Source: JBDHXE01 sp039810525
Lineage (GTDB): Bacteria; Bacteroidota; Ignavibacteria; Kapaibacteriales; UBA2268
Length of the DNA stretch: 27,693 nt
NCBI GenBank assembly: GCA_039810525.1
Contig: JBDHXE010000009.1
Coordinates: forward strand, 1 to 27,693
Direction: 5' to 3'
This document shows positions 1 to 8,456 of this stretch, piece by piece; positions within the stretch are counted from its first letter, which is position 1; every line of letters starts with the position of its first letter. The notes below the pieces were generated by a model, which ran no database searches, had not been told where the DNA came from, and saw nothing but the letters and a program-made list of their open reading frames with translations. The translations under genes and the position numbers were made by a program.

Positions 1-1
1 A

Positions 2-877
2 ATGGCCGAAATTGCTGCTGCTATGTCATTAGAATCACTTTTAGCTAATATGAAGCCTTATGATGCTCGTCTTCATCAGATTAGAGGATTCGAAGGTGCT
101 ATTCGTTCTGCAAATGCTATTAAAAGAATAGTAGAAGGTAGCGATCTAATTACTGGAAAAATGAAAACTAAAGTCCAAGATGCATATTCAATGCGTTCTA
201 CACCACAAATTATAGGTGCAGCACACGATATGCTTTCTTATGCTCGTTCTCAAGTAGAAATCGAATTAAATGGCGTGGCAGACAACCCTATATTTCTACC
301 AGATACCAACGAAACTTTGACAGGAGCTAATTTTCAAGGTACACCAGTATCCTTACCCGTAGATTCGGCTGGTGCTTCGTTGGCTATGGTATGTGTATTG
401 TCGGAACGTAGGTTGAATAGATTATTAAATCCTGCTTTAAGTCAAGGATTACCTGCTTTCTTAACAAAAGGAGCTGGTATGTTTTCTGGTATGATGTTGA
501 GCCAATACACAGCTGATACCCTTATTGTAGAGCAGAAGCTACTATCCAATCCAGCATTTATACAATCAATACCAGCAGCGGCTGATCAAGAGGATTTTGT
601 ATCAATGGGTATGAATACAATATGGAAGAATGAACAAATAATTGACAATGCTTATGGTATTTTGGGTATAGAATTTATGGCAGCAGCACAAGCTTTAGAT
701 TTCAGAGAGTTTAAAAAAGGAAAAGGTACCGAAACAGCTTATAATATTATACGTGAGAATGTAGAATTCTTAGATATTGATAGACCTTTGTTCAAAGACC
801 ATAATACTATGAAAGATTTAGTAAAATCCTATAAAATCTTAGATGCAGTAGAAGCCGCTATTGGTTCATTAGAATAA
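2..877 (+). CDS. hutH: Histidine/aromatic amino acid ammonia-lyase, C-terminal part
   Basis: This is the C-terminal 291 residues of an MIO-dependent ammonia-lyase (HAL/PAL/TAL family), which removes ammonia from histidine or an aromatic amino acid to give an enoate. The frame is open to the left edge, so the true start and the Ala-Ser-Gly triad that makes the MIO cofactor lie upstream of the window; the first Met is not a real start. Family landmarks visible are RSTPQIIGA (tetramer/active-site region), ELNGVADNPIF, and the QEDFVSMG segment near residue 197. In typical histidine lyases this last segment reads QEDHVSMG; the His-to-Phe change leaves the substrate (His, Tyr or Phe) open. Full-length members are around 500 residues, so roughly 40 percent is missing. 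Family assignment is firm, substrate is not. Confidence 0.88.
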   Translation: MAEIAAAMSLESLLANMKPYDARLHQIRGFEGAIRSANAIKRIVEGSDLITGKMKTKVQDAYSMRSTPQIIGAAHDMLSYARSQVEIELNGVADNPIFLPDTNETLTGANFQGTPVSLPVDSAGASLAMVCVLSERRLNRLLNPALSQGLPAFLTKGAGMFSGMMLSQYTADTLIVEQKLLSNPAFIQSIPAAADQEDFVSMGMNTIWKNEQIIDNAYGILGIEFMAAAQALDFREFKKGKGTETAYNIIRENVEFLDIDRPLFKDHNTMKDLVKSYKILDAVEAAIGSLE

Positions 878-894
878 ATATCATAATTTATCAT

Positions 895-957
895 AAAAAA
901 GTTAGATAGTTTATTACAGATAGCGCAATAAGTCGGTATAAATCTATCTAACTTTTT
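895..957 (+). terminator. Inverted repeat after hutH, possible terminator
   Basis: GTTAGATAG (901-909) is perfectly complementary to CTATCTAAC (944-952). The stem is extended by six A before the left arm and five T after the right arm, giving a 14-base-pair arm. The T tract follows the stem on the plus strand, and the A tract would serve the minus strand, so it could terminate both hutH and the convergent lipoprotein gene. The loop is 34 nt, long for an intrinsic terminator. Confidence 0.5.
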
Positions 958-976
958 ATATTATTTTTCAATTAAT

Positions 977-1726
977 TTATAACATATTCCAAGGTAAAAT
1001 AGTATTTTGAATTATCCTACCATCTTTCATCTCAACAATAGCACCTACCAGCCCAAATTTATGATTAGCAATATAAGTAATTTTACTAATTAAAGGATCG
1101 TTAGTATTGACTTCTTCTACTCTTATAGTTTTTACATTCCAGAAAGCTAAACTCCAATCTTCAGTAGGATTTTTAGTAACTACAGTTCTAGTAACCTTAC
1201 TTCCATCTGATTTAGTAAATTCATACTTATCTCCTACATTAGATGAATATTTTACTATTGTAAATGGTTTGGATAAATCATTATTAGAATGAACAAAATC
1301 TTGAATACCTTCCGAAGTTATTTTAAGCTTAAAATCAACAAATAACTTAAATTCATTTTTGTCGGTTGTGTCAATTGTAGCATTATACTTTGCCAAGAAA
1401 TAGTCTACTATTTGATGCTTTACTTCATCAGGTAGTTCAGAAGTACCCATAGCAGTGTCTATTTGCTTAAGCGACAAAGTATCTAAAGAAAACTTACCAC
1501 TAAAAGTAACAATTCCATTATCGTTCTTAGTAATAAATACAGAATCTTTAATATTTTCAAACGCTGGGATATGTGTTCCTTGTACCTTAAGGCTAACACC
1601 AAATTCGGAACCTACCTTGGTGAGATCTAAATTAGTATCTCCTCCTATATCATTTGGTCCAGTTGCAGTTTCGCAAGAGAATAGTACTAAAGCAACAAGA
1701 AAAACTAAGATGTAATATTTTTTCAT
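977..1726 (-). CDS. Predicted lipoprotein of unknown function
   Basis: A 249-residue protein with a lipoprotein signal peptide: two Lys after Met, a hydrophobic run, then LVLFSC with Cys at residue 18 as the lipidation site. The mature protein starts ETATGPN and is otherwise soluble, rich in Asp, Lys and Thr, without a domain I recognise. I chose the ATG at 1726 rather than the upstream in-frame Met at 1792, because the signal peptide begins there and an AGGGGC ribosome-binding site lies 5 bases upstream; the longer start would place a second hydrophobic stretch before it. It is transcribed alone, convergent to hutH. It is probably anchored to the outer or inner membrane; function unknown. 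Confidence 0.75.
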   Translation of the reverse strand: MKKYYILVFLVALVLFSCETATGPNDIGGDTNLDLTKVGSEFGVSLKVQGTHIPAFENIKDSVFITKNDNGIVTFSGKFSLDTLSLKQIDTAMGTSELPDEVKHQIVDYFLAKYNATIDTTDKNEFKLFVDFKLKITSEGIQDFVHSNNDLSKPFTIVKYSSNVGDKYEFTKSDGSKVTRTVVTKNPTEDWSLAFWNVKTIRVEEVNTNDPLISKITYIANHKFGLVGAIVEMKDGRIIQNTILPWNML

Positions 1727-1790
1727 ATAAGCCCCTATTTTAAAAATTGAAAAGTAATGAACAAATATACAAAATAAAATATTAAAAAAC

Positions 1791-1824
1791 AAAAAAACCT
1801 TCTGAGTAAATTCAGAAGGTTTTT
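1791..1824 (-). terminator. Intrinsic terminator of the E1 gene
   Basis: Arms AACCTTCTGA (1796-1805) and TCAGAAGGTT (1812-1821) pair perfectly around a 6-nt loop. Read on the minus strand, the stem is followed by a run of T (complement of the A run at 1791-1797), 25 bases past the stop codon of the dehydrogenase gene. A matching T run on the other side makes it potentially bidirectional. It lies between the E1 gene and the lipoprotein gene, so the two are probably separate transcripts. Confidence 0.85.
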
Positions 1825-1848
1825 AATATATTTTTAAATATAAATTAT

Positions 1849-4020
1849 TTAAAATTTAATCAATTCTTCCAATTTGTCTAATACCTTACCTTCACTTGGC
1901 AATACAACAGCCTCATAATTTGGAGCAAAAGGAATATGACAATCTTCGGCAGCTAATCTGATAATAGGAGCATCTAACCAATTAAAGGCATTTTGAGCAA
2001 TAGTAGCTGATATTTCGGCACCAAACCCAGTAGTGAGTGTATCTTCGTGTACTACAAGTGCTCTACCAGTCTTCTTTACAGAATCTAATACTAATTCCTT
2101 ATCCCAAGGTATGATTGTTCTTAAATCTATAATTTCAATTGTTTTGTTAGATGTTTTTTCAAACTTCTTAACTGCGTTCATAGAATCTTTTACACCCATA
2201 CCATAAGTAATAATAGTAGCATCTTTACCTTCTTTAACCACCTTTGCTTTACCAAAAGGTACCAAATAATTCTCATCTGGCTCAAACGTACGGGCAAATG
2301 GAAGACGATACATACCTTTATGCTCAAAGAACATAACTGGATCTTGTAATCTAATAGCAGTCTTCAATAATCCTTTAGCATCAGCCGCATTACTTGGATA
2401 AGCTATCATCATACCAGGTATATGAGAGAAAATTGATTCAATTGTTTGAGAATGATACAAACCACCATGAATATATCCACCAACAGCAACACGAGTTACC
2501 ACAGGGGCAGAAAAACCACCATTAGAACGATATCTCATAGTAGCTACTTCGTTCTTTAATTGCATAAATGCAGGCCAGATATAATCGCCAAATTGGATCT
2601 CTACAACAGGTTTGTAGCCACGCACAGCCATACCAAGGGCTACACCTATAATAGATGCTTCTGCAAGGGGAGAGTTAAATACTCGTTTTTTACCAAATTC
2701 ATTAGTCAATCCTTTAGTGGCAGTGAATACTCCACCTTTTGGATCGGCTACGTCTTCGCCAAATACTACAATTTTATCGTTCAATCTCATTTCTTCTGCA
2801 ATTGCGTGATTTACAGCATCTACCAGTACAATTGGCTCACCTTCGGTAGGTGGATTGTCATTATAATTTAAATTTCTTGTTTCTATTGGTGCCCATAATT
2901 GTTTCAAAGCATCTTCTGGCTTAGGATCTGGTAAAGATAATGCCCAGTCAGCTGCTTCAGAAATATCTTTTATAACCTGAGCTTTCAATTCATCTATTTC
3001 TTTCTGGGTAGCAATACCTTCTTTTACTAAATATGATGATAAAATTTTGATAGAATCTCTATTGTGAAGACCGTCTTGTATATCTTTATCAGAGCGATAT
3101 TTCTTTTGATCGTCTGACGAAGAATGAGATAATAATCTTTCTACATGAGCATGTAATAGGGTAGGTCCCTTGCCTGCTCTCATATAAGCAACTGCTTCTT
3201 GAGCTACTTTGTAAGATTCTAACAAATCATTACCATCAAATTCAAATACTTTTAAATCAGGGTGATAATTCTTAAATGCGGCACTTAGAGAAGTCCCCAT
3301 AGATTGCTCATCTCTTGGTACAGAAATAGCATATCCATTATCTTGAATACAGAATAATACAGCAAGTTTCTCGCGAGCTGCCCAATTAATAGCTTCATAA
3401 AATTCACCTTGCGATGTAGTGCCTTCGCCCGATGCTACGTAAGTAATTTCATCTAAACCTGATTTTCTAGCAGCAAGAGCTGTTCCTACTGCATTCAAAA
3501 ATTGGGTGCCTGTTGGTGATGATTGAGTAGGTAGATTATATTTTGGATGGCCAAAATGTCCGGGCATCTGTCTGCCACCAGTAGCAGGATCTTCTGCTTT
3601 GCCTAATGCTAATGTAAAATAATCTCTTAATGAAAATCCCATACCAAAAGCAAAAGATGAATCTCTATAGTATGTCCAACCCCAATCTTTACCTTTTTCC
3701 AACGACATTGTAATGGCAGTTTGGACAGCTTCGTGTCCTGATCCACCAATATGGAATAATGATTTACCAAGCTTTACCAAATTCAAATGTTTCTCATCAG
3801 AATAACGAGTTTGCATCATATTTCTTAATGCACTCATCAAATCATTCTTTGATAAATTTAATGTAGTGTGAGGCGAAACTTTTGCAGATGTTTGAGTTGT
3901 TTTGGTGTTAGTTATTACAGATTTATCTATACCATTCTTAGGTTGATTAGATATATTCGATGGTTTTTCCTTTGGTGGAGCAATAGTGCCTTTGCTTTTG
4001 CTTTCACTTTTTTTAGCCAT
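1849..4020 (-). CDS. Fused alpha-beta E1 of 2-oxoacid dehydrogenase (branched-chain type)
   Basis: Thiamine-diphosphate-dependent E1 component that decarboxylates a 2-oxoacid and passes the acyl group to the E2 lipoyl domain. One 723-residue chain carries both subunits. After a low-complexity Lys/Ser/Thr/Pro N-terminus (about 1-58) comes the alpha part (about 60-375) with the ThDP motif GEGTTSQGEF...QDNGYAIS (198-233) and the loop SHSSSDDQKKYR (298-309). That loop closely resembles the phosphorylation-loop region of branched-chain E1 alpha, so a branched-chain 2-oxoacid substrate is favoured over pyruvate. The beta part (about 397-723) begins VDAVNHAIAEEM and includes VVFGEDVADPKGGVF and the HIPGMMIAYPS segment. 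Single-chain fusions of this kind are familiar in Bacteroidota. No E2, E3 or lipoate genes are adjacent. Substrate is inferred, not shown. Confidence 0.9.
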   Translation of the reverse strand: MAKKSESKSKGTIAPPKEKPSNISNQPKNGIDKSVITNTKTTQTSAKVSPHTTLNLSKNDLMSALRNMMQTRYSDEKHLNLVKLGKSLFHIGGSGHEAVQTAITMSLEKGKDWGWTYYRDSSFAFGMGFSLRDYFTLALGKAEDPATGGRQMPGHFGHPKYNLPTQSSPTGTQFLNAVGTALAARKSGLDEITYVASGEGTTSQGEFYEAINWAAREKLAVLFCIQDNGYAISVPRDEQSMGTSLSAAFKNYHPDLKVFEFDGNDLLESYKVAQEAVAYMRAGKGPTLLHAHVERLLSHSSSDDQKKYRSDKDIQDGLHNRDSIKILSSYLVKEGIATQKEIDELKAQVIKDISEAADWALSLPDPKPEDALKQLWAPIETRNLNYNDNPPTEGEPIVLVDAVNHAIAEEMRLNDKIVVFGEDVADPKGGVFTATKGLTNEFGKKRVFNSPLAEASIIGVALGMAVRGYKPVVEIQFGDYIWPAFMQLKNEVATMRYRSNGGFSAPVVTRVAVGGYIHGGLYHSQTIESIFSHIPGMMIAYPSNAADAKGLLKTAIRLQDPVMFFEHKGMYRLPFARTFEPDENYLVPFGKAKVVKEGKDATIITYGMGVKDSMNAVKKFEKTSNKTIEIIDLRTIIPWDKELVLDSVKKTGRALVVHEDTLTTGFGAEISATIAQNAFNWLDAPIIRLAAEDCHIPFAPNYEAVVLPSEGKVLDKLEELIKF

Positions 4021-4095
4021 AATAATTTACTCTTATATTTGGGTTAAACATACATTTTTATTATTTTCAAATTTTAAGTTAATACAAAAAATTTA

Positions 4096-5226
4096 ATGTC
4101 TTGGAATAAAATCATTGGTAACGAAAGGATTAAAAGAATATTGCAACTTCAATTGATAGAGGGACGTATTGCTAATTCTTACTTATTTATTGGGATTAAT
4201 GGTATAGGCAAGGAAGCAATTGCTATAGAGTTTGCCAAAGCTATGAATTGTGAAAAACCTATTATATCAAGAGAAAACTATAATGCTTGTGATAACTGCA
4301 AAAGTTGCAAGCAAATAAGTAATTTCACCCACCAAAATTTAGAAATAATATTCCCACTCCCTACTAGCTCTGGCGATGAAACTGCTACTGATAAATTAAG
4401 TGAAGCTCAAATTGAGGAAATAAAATCACAATTTGAAAGAAAATCAATAGATCCATATAAAAAAATTAAACTAAAAGGTGCTAATAGTATTCGTGTTAAT
4501 TCTATTAGAGATGTAAAGAAAAAATTATCTCTTAGCCAAGGTTTAGAAGGTAAAAGAGTAGTTGTGGTTTCTGAAGCTGATAAGATGAATATAGAAGCAA
4601 GTAATGCTTTTCTAAAAACATTAGAAGAACCCAACAATAATATAATTATTATACTATGTACATCGCAGATTGATAAAATTTTACCTACTATCAAATCAAG
4701 ATGCCAAATTATTAATTTTGTACCTATTGATAAAAATGAAATTGAGCAAAAAATTCTTTTAGAGCATAATATATCAAAAGAAACTGCAAAATTAGCTGCC
4801 GAATTATCTATGGGCTCACTTACCAAAGCATTAGAATATTTTGACCATAATTTTATTGAGATGCGAAAAATAATAGTAAATGCACTCAGGAATTCTTTAA
4901 AAAAGAAAAATTATCGAAAAGATCTTAGTGAAATAATATCAGAAATCTTAAAAAATTATGATAAAGAAGAAATTATCTTTCTACTTCAAATATTATCAAT
5001 ATGGATAAGAGATGCGGAATTGATTAAGTCAAATTATCATAATATTTCTAATCCAGATGATAAAGAAACTCTTGAAAAATTTGCTACTAATTTTCATCAG
5101 AAAAATTTAATATATATAAATGAATTTATTGAACATTCTATATACTTAATTAATAGAAATGTAATCCTCAATGGGGTAATTTATCAACTATTTATCAAAA
5201 TAAGGTATTATTTGTTAGATAAATAG
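4096..5226 (+). CDS. holB: DNA polymerase III subunit delta'
   Basis: A 376-residue AAA+ clamp-loader subunit of the replicative polymerase. It starts SWNKIIGNERIKRILQ, typical of delta'/gamma, followed by a P-loop region GINGIGKEA (33-41), a zinc-binding cysteine cluster with C52, C65, C68 and C71, the ASNAFLKTLEEP segment, and TIKSRC, the conserved Ser-Arg-Cys motif that serves as sensor/arginine finger. The usual Thr/Ser right after the P-loop Lys is Glu here, which fits delta', a subunit not expected to hydrolyse ATP. The C-terminus is divergent and Lys/Asn/Ile-rich. It is transcribed divergently from the E1 gene; TATATTTG at 4034-4041 resembles the Bacteroidota -7 element TAnnTTTG and may be its promoter. 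Confidence 0.87.
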   Translation: MSWNKIIGNERIKRILQLQLIEGRIANSYLFIGINGIGKEAIAIEFAKAMNCEKPIISRENYNACDNCKSCKQISNFTHQNLEIIFPLPTSSGDETATDKLSEAQIEEIKSQFERKSIDPYKKIKLKGANSIRVNSIRDVKKKLSLSQGLEGKRVVVVSEADKMNIEASNAFLKTLEEPNNNIIIILCTSQIDKILPTIKSRCQIINFVPIDKNEIEQKILLEHNISKETAKLAAELSMGSLTKALEYFDHNFIEMRKIIVNALRNSLKKKNYRKDLSEIISEILKNYDKEEIIFLLQILSIWIRDAELIKSNYHNISNPDDKETLEKFATNFHQKNLIYINEFIEHSIYLINRNVILNGVIYQLFIKIRYYLLDK

Positions 5227-5427
5227 CAAAATTAGAGTCTTTCAATCATTGATATTAATCTAAGAAATTTTTGTTAGTATAATCAATGAGACTAACTTAC
5301 AAGTCCGCCTAAAATATTTTCATTCAACCTTCCTAGTTCTAAAATGATAGTATAATAGAATAAATAATTAAAAGAAACAAAAGGGCAAGCTACATAAGTC
5401 TATGACAATAAATGATTTGCAAGAGCA

Positions 5428-5460
5428 AGTCGTCCTACACTTCAAAAGTGTAGGACGACT
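5428..5460. repeat. Perfect 15-bp hairpin
   Basis: AGTCGTCCTACACTT and AAGTGTAGGACGACT are perfect reverse complements around a CAA loop. It is the most G+C-rich stretch in this intergenic region. No T run follows directly on either strand, so it is not a textbook intrinsic terminator, but its position between convergent genes fits termination or 3'-end protection. Confidence 0.7.
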
Positions 5461-5490
5461 AAGCATTAAATTAAATTTTTGTTTTTAACA

Positions 5491-5507
5491 AATGAGGCAG
5501 CCTCATT
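5491..5507 (-). terminator. Short hairpin, possible terminator of the outer-membrane protein gene
   Basis: AATGAGG and CCTCATT pair around a 3-nt loop, 24 bases beyond the stop codon of the minus-strand gene. On the minus strand it is followed by TTGTTAAAAAC, a weak T-containing tail. A plausible but not strong terminator. Confidence 0.4.
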
Positions 5508-5530
5508 AGAAACTAATACCGAACTATAAA

Positions 5531-6160
5531 CTAAAATTTACCAAACTTAAATATAAGATTGATACTAGCACCACTAATATCCTCATTGCTAGTAGCAGGT
5601 AGGTCCAGACCAGATATAAACCTATAAGATCCAGATGCCTCTAATCTCATAAATTTAATTACATTTAATTCTACGCCTACTCTCGGCTCTATTACAAAAA
5701 ATGCAGATGATTTATAAGTTTTGTTATCATAATTATCCCATTTACTATGTTGATACGCACTAGTATAAGAAGCACCACCAGCACCTATTAAAATATTGCC
5801 AGTAATATGAATTAATTTATTAGACTCCAAAGCCATACCTAAATCTAATCCACCGTATCCTACACGCAGATATGGTAAAGAATCGATCAAAAGTGGGTCT
5901 GCAATCTTATAATTACTTAACTTATGGCTAGTTACTAATCCATAACCACCCAACCCAATAGTAAACGTATGATTAATAATTGCACCACCTCTGCCACCTA
6001 CCATAATAGCAGTACTATTATTTACAGAAGTAAACTTAATCTCGGGTCCACCATAGCCTCCCCAAATTATATCTCCTCCACCAAAAAGAGTTTCCTGTTC
6101 TTGTGAAAATACAAAACTTATAGAGCACAAAAATATTAACATTTGCAAAATATACTTCAT
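5531..6160 (-). CDS. Predicted outer-membrane beta-barrel protein
   Basis: A 209-residue exported protein. Residues 1-20 form a signal peptide (hydrophobic ILQMLIFLCSISFVF, then Ser-Gln as likely cleavage region). The mature part is Gly-rich with alternating polar/hydrophobic strands (for example ITGNILIGAGGASYTS and VGVELNVIKFMRLEASGSYRF) and ends KFGKF with a terminal Phe, a usual mark of outer-membrane barrels that use the BAM machinery. Its size suggests an 8-strand barrel. It stands alone with no link to the neighbours. I do not recognise a specific family. Confidence 0.72.
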   Translation of the reverse strand: MKYILQMLIFLCSISFVFSQEQETLFGGGDIIWGGYGGPEIKFTSVNNSTAIMVGGRGGAIINHTFTIGLGGYGLVTSHKLSNYKIADPLLIDSLPYLRVGYGGLDLGMALESNKLIHITGNILIGAGGASYTSAYQHSKWDNYDNKTYKSSAFFVIEPRVGVELNVIKFMRLEASGSYRFISGLDLPATSNEDISGASINLIFKFGKF

Positions 6161-6512
6161 AATTAGATTCCAAAATTTAATAGTAATTAATGCTAAGACT
6201 ACGATATATTATCCAAAATGTTTCTATTGCTAATAAAAGTAAGTCATAAAGCGTGTCATATACCAAGTAGCTTATAATTAAAATAATAAGATGATACACA
6301 GATAGCATTATTAATAAAACTTATATAATCTAATCGATTAAATTACCAAATTAAGCATAATAATAATATAGAAATAATGATACAATGTAACATACTAGAA
6401 TTTAAAAAAAAAATTAACTATTAAATAAAATATAAACAAATAAGATTAAAATAGTCCTATTTAATGTTCGTTAATCACAACAGATTGAATAAAATTCAAA
6501 AAAAATATTTAA
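6161..6512. other. Divergent intergenic region upstream of the suf operon
   Basis: About 350 very AT-rich bases between the start codons of the outer-membrane protein gene and the Rrf2 regulator gene, so both promoters must lie here. I see no ORF. Two palindromes stand out: TAATCGATTA (6331-6340) and AAATAGTCCTATTT (6449-6462, listed separately). I could not fix a -7/-33 promoter pair with confidence. Confidence 0.55.
6449..6462. promoter_or_regulatory. Candidate operator upstream of the suf operon
   Basis: AAATAG-TC-CTATTT is a perfect 14-base palindrome that ends 50 bases before the start codon of the Rrf2-type regulator. Rrf2/IscR proteins bind as dimers to inverted repeats at their own promoters, so autoregulation at this site is plausible. 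In AT-rich DNA such palindromes also arise by chance, so this is only a candidate. Confidence 0.35.
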
Positions 6513-6947
6513 ATGTTAAAATTCCCTAAAAAAGTCGAATACGCTATTTTAGCACTGCAATTGATGAGTGATACAGAACACGGATTAATATCTACTAAAG
6601 AAATAGCTCTTCATCTTAAATTATCTTTTGAATTTCTCTCAAAAGTAATGCAGGTATTAAACAAAAATGGAATAATTCAATCATATCAAGGCATAAAAGG
6701 TGGCTACAAGCTATCTATCGAGCCAAATAAACTCAAAATAATAGATGTTATAAGAGCATTTGACGAAACAGTTAATTTAGTAGATTGCTTAGGCAATCAT
6801 AGTGAAAAATGTATTAGATTAGAAAATTGTACACTAAGAAACCCTATTATAATACTACAAGAGAAAGTTGAAAAGATTTTTTATGAAACATCAATAGCCG
6901 ATCTATCTAGATACGATCAATTAAGTAAAATTAAATTAGAATATTAA
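6513..6947 (+). CDS. Rrf2-family, IscR-like Fe-S-sensing transcription regulator
   Basis: A 144-residue winged-helix regulator. The start LKFPKKVEYAILALQLM and the segment LSFEFLSKVMQVLNKNGII...QGIKGGYKL (about 38-66) are the Rrf2 DNA-binding domain and wing. Cys92, Cys100 and Cys106 match the three cluster ligands of E. coli IscR (92, 98, 104), but the spacing is CX7CX5C, two residues longer between the first pair. It is therefore likely to bind an Fe-S cluster and to adjust suf transcription to cluster supply. It is the first gene of the suf operon, 16 bases before sufB. Repressor or activator mode cannot be read from the sequence. IscR or SufR naming is a matter of convention. Confidence 0.9.
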   Translation: MLKFPKKVEYAILALQLMSDTEHGLISTKEIALHLKLSFEFLSKVMQVLNKNGIIQSYQGIKGGYKLSIEPNKLKIIDVIRAFDETVNLVDCLGNHSEKCIRLENCTLRNPIIILQEKVEKIFYETSIADLSRYDQLSKIKLEY

Positions 6948-6963
6948 TATATAAGGTCTCATT

Positions 6964-8424
6964 ATGTCGCAAGAAATAAAAGAAAAAGATGACGAAATAT
7001 TAGAACAACTTACGAACTCAGAATATAAATATGGATTTTTTTCAGATATAGAGCAAGAGTTTGCTCCAAAAGGGTTAAATGAAGAAGTGATTAGATTCAT
7101 TTCACTCAAAAAAAATGAACCTGAATTTATGCTTAAATGGAGGCTAAAAGCTTTTAATTTTTGGAATAAAATGAAGGAACCAAAATGGTCGAAAGTAAAA
7201 TTTCCACAAATAGATTATCAAGACTCGTACTATTATGCGGCACCAGTTCAAAAAAATAAACCAAATAGTATTGATGAAGTAGATCCAGAAATATTAGAAA
7301 TTTACAACAAACTTGGTATTCCATTAAATGAGCAGAAAAGACTGCAAGGAGTAGCCGTAGATGCAGTTTTGGATAGTGTTTCAGTAGCAACTACATTCAA
7401 AGATGTGCTTGCGAAAGAAGGTATTATATTTTGCCCAATAAGCGAAGCAGTACAGACTCACCCAGAATTAGTAGAGCAGTATTTGGGGAGCGTTGTACCG
7501 TTTACCGATAACTATTTCGCAGCGCTTAATTCTGCTGTATTTAGTGATGGCTCGTTTGTATATATACCCAAAGGCGTACGAAGCCCTATGGAACTATCTA
7601 CATATTTCAGAATCAATGCTGCTTCGGCGGGTCAATTTGAAAGAACTCTAATAATAGCTGATGAGAGATCTTATGTTAGCTATTTAGAAGGCTGTACAGC
7701 TCCCCAACGAGACCAGCACCAATTGCATGCAGCAGTAGTGGAATTGATAGCTCACAAAAATGCAGAAATCAAATACTCAACTGTCCAAAATTGGTACCCA
7801 GGAGATAAAGAAGGAAAAGGCGGAGTTTATAATTTCGTTACCAAAAGAGGTCTATGCGAAGGTGATAACTCTAAAATTTCATGGACTCAAGTAGAGACTG
7901 GGTCTGCCATTACTTGGAAATACCCAAGTTGTGTGTTAAAAGGCGATAATTCAATAGGTGAATTCTATTCAGTAGCAATGACCAATCACTATCAGCAAGC
8001 CGATACTGGCACCAAAATGACCCACCTTGGTAAAAACACTAAAAGCAGAATAGTCTCAAAAGGTATTTCAGCTGGGCTGTCTGATAATAGCTATAGAGGC
8101 CTAGTCAAAGTTACTAAAAAAGCAGATAATGCACGTAATTTCTCACAATGCGATTCATTATTACTCGGAAATAAATGCGGTGCTCACACATTCCCATACT
8201 TAGAAATACAAAATCAAAGTGCCACTGTAGAGCACGAAGCTACTACATCTAAAATATCCGAAGATATAATCTTCTATCTCAACCAAAGAGGAATTTCTAC
8301 CGAAGATGCAGTTGCACTCATAGTAAACGGTTATGCAAAAGAAGTTTTAAATCAACTGCCTATGGAGTTTGCTGTAGAAGCACAAAAATTGCTTGCTATC
8401 AGCTTAGAAGGTTCTGTAGGATAA
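6964..8424 (+). CDS. sufB: Fe-S cluster assembly scaffold SufB
   Basis: A 486-residue SufB, the scaffold subunit of the SufBC2D complex on which Fe-S clusters are built in the cytoplasm. The C-terminal beta-helix core is well conserved: EGCTAPQRDQHQLHAAVVEL, GDNSIGEFYSVAMTNH, and ARNFSQCDSLLLGNKCGAHTFPY. Cys405 in GNKCGAH falls at the same number as the cluster-assembly Cys405 of E. coli SufB; another Cys lies at 396. The last part (EDIIFYLNQRGISTEDA) is the helical SufC-binding domain. AAGG upstream of the ATG serves as ribosome-binding site. The length is normal and the gene is intact. Confidence 0.97.
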   Translation: MSQEIKEKDDEILEQLTNSEYKYGFFSDIEQEFAPKGLNEEVIRFISLKKNEPEFMLKWRLKAFNFWNKMKEPKWSKVKFPQIDYQDSYYYAAPVQKNKPNSIDEVDPEILEIYNKLGIPLNEQKRLQGVAVDAVLDSVSVATTFKDVLAKEGIIFCPISEAVQTHPELVEQYLGSVVPFTDNYFAALNSAVFSDGSFVYIPKGVRSPMELSTYFRINAASAGQFERTLIIADERSYVSYLEGCTAPQRDQHQLHAAVVELIAHKNAEIKYSTVQNWYPGDKEGKGGVYNFVTKRGLCEGDNSKISWTQVETGSAITWKYPSCVLKGDNSIGEFYSVAMTNHYQQADTGTKMTHLGKNTKSRIVSKGISAGLSDNSYRGLVKVTKKADNARNFSQCDSLLLGNKCGAHTFPYLEIQNQSATVEHEATTSKISEDIIFYLNQRGISTEDAVALIVNGYAKEVLNQLPMEFAVEAQKLLAISLEGSVG

Positions 8425-8456
8425 TAAGAAATTTAATAATAAAATATGGTATATAT

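Larger units (their letters stand above)
5227..5530. other. Intergenic region between convergent holB and an outer-membrane protein gene
   Basis: About 300 AT-rich bases with no credible ORF. It holds the hairpins listed at 5428-5460 and 5491-5507. There are also weaker inverted repeats, TCATTGAT (5246-5253) with ATCAATGA (5282-5289) and GTTAGT (5273-5278) with ACTAAC (5291-5296), which overlap and so could form alternative structures. Nothing else recognisable. Confidence 0.6.
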
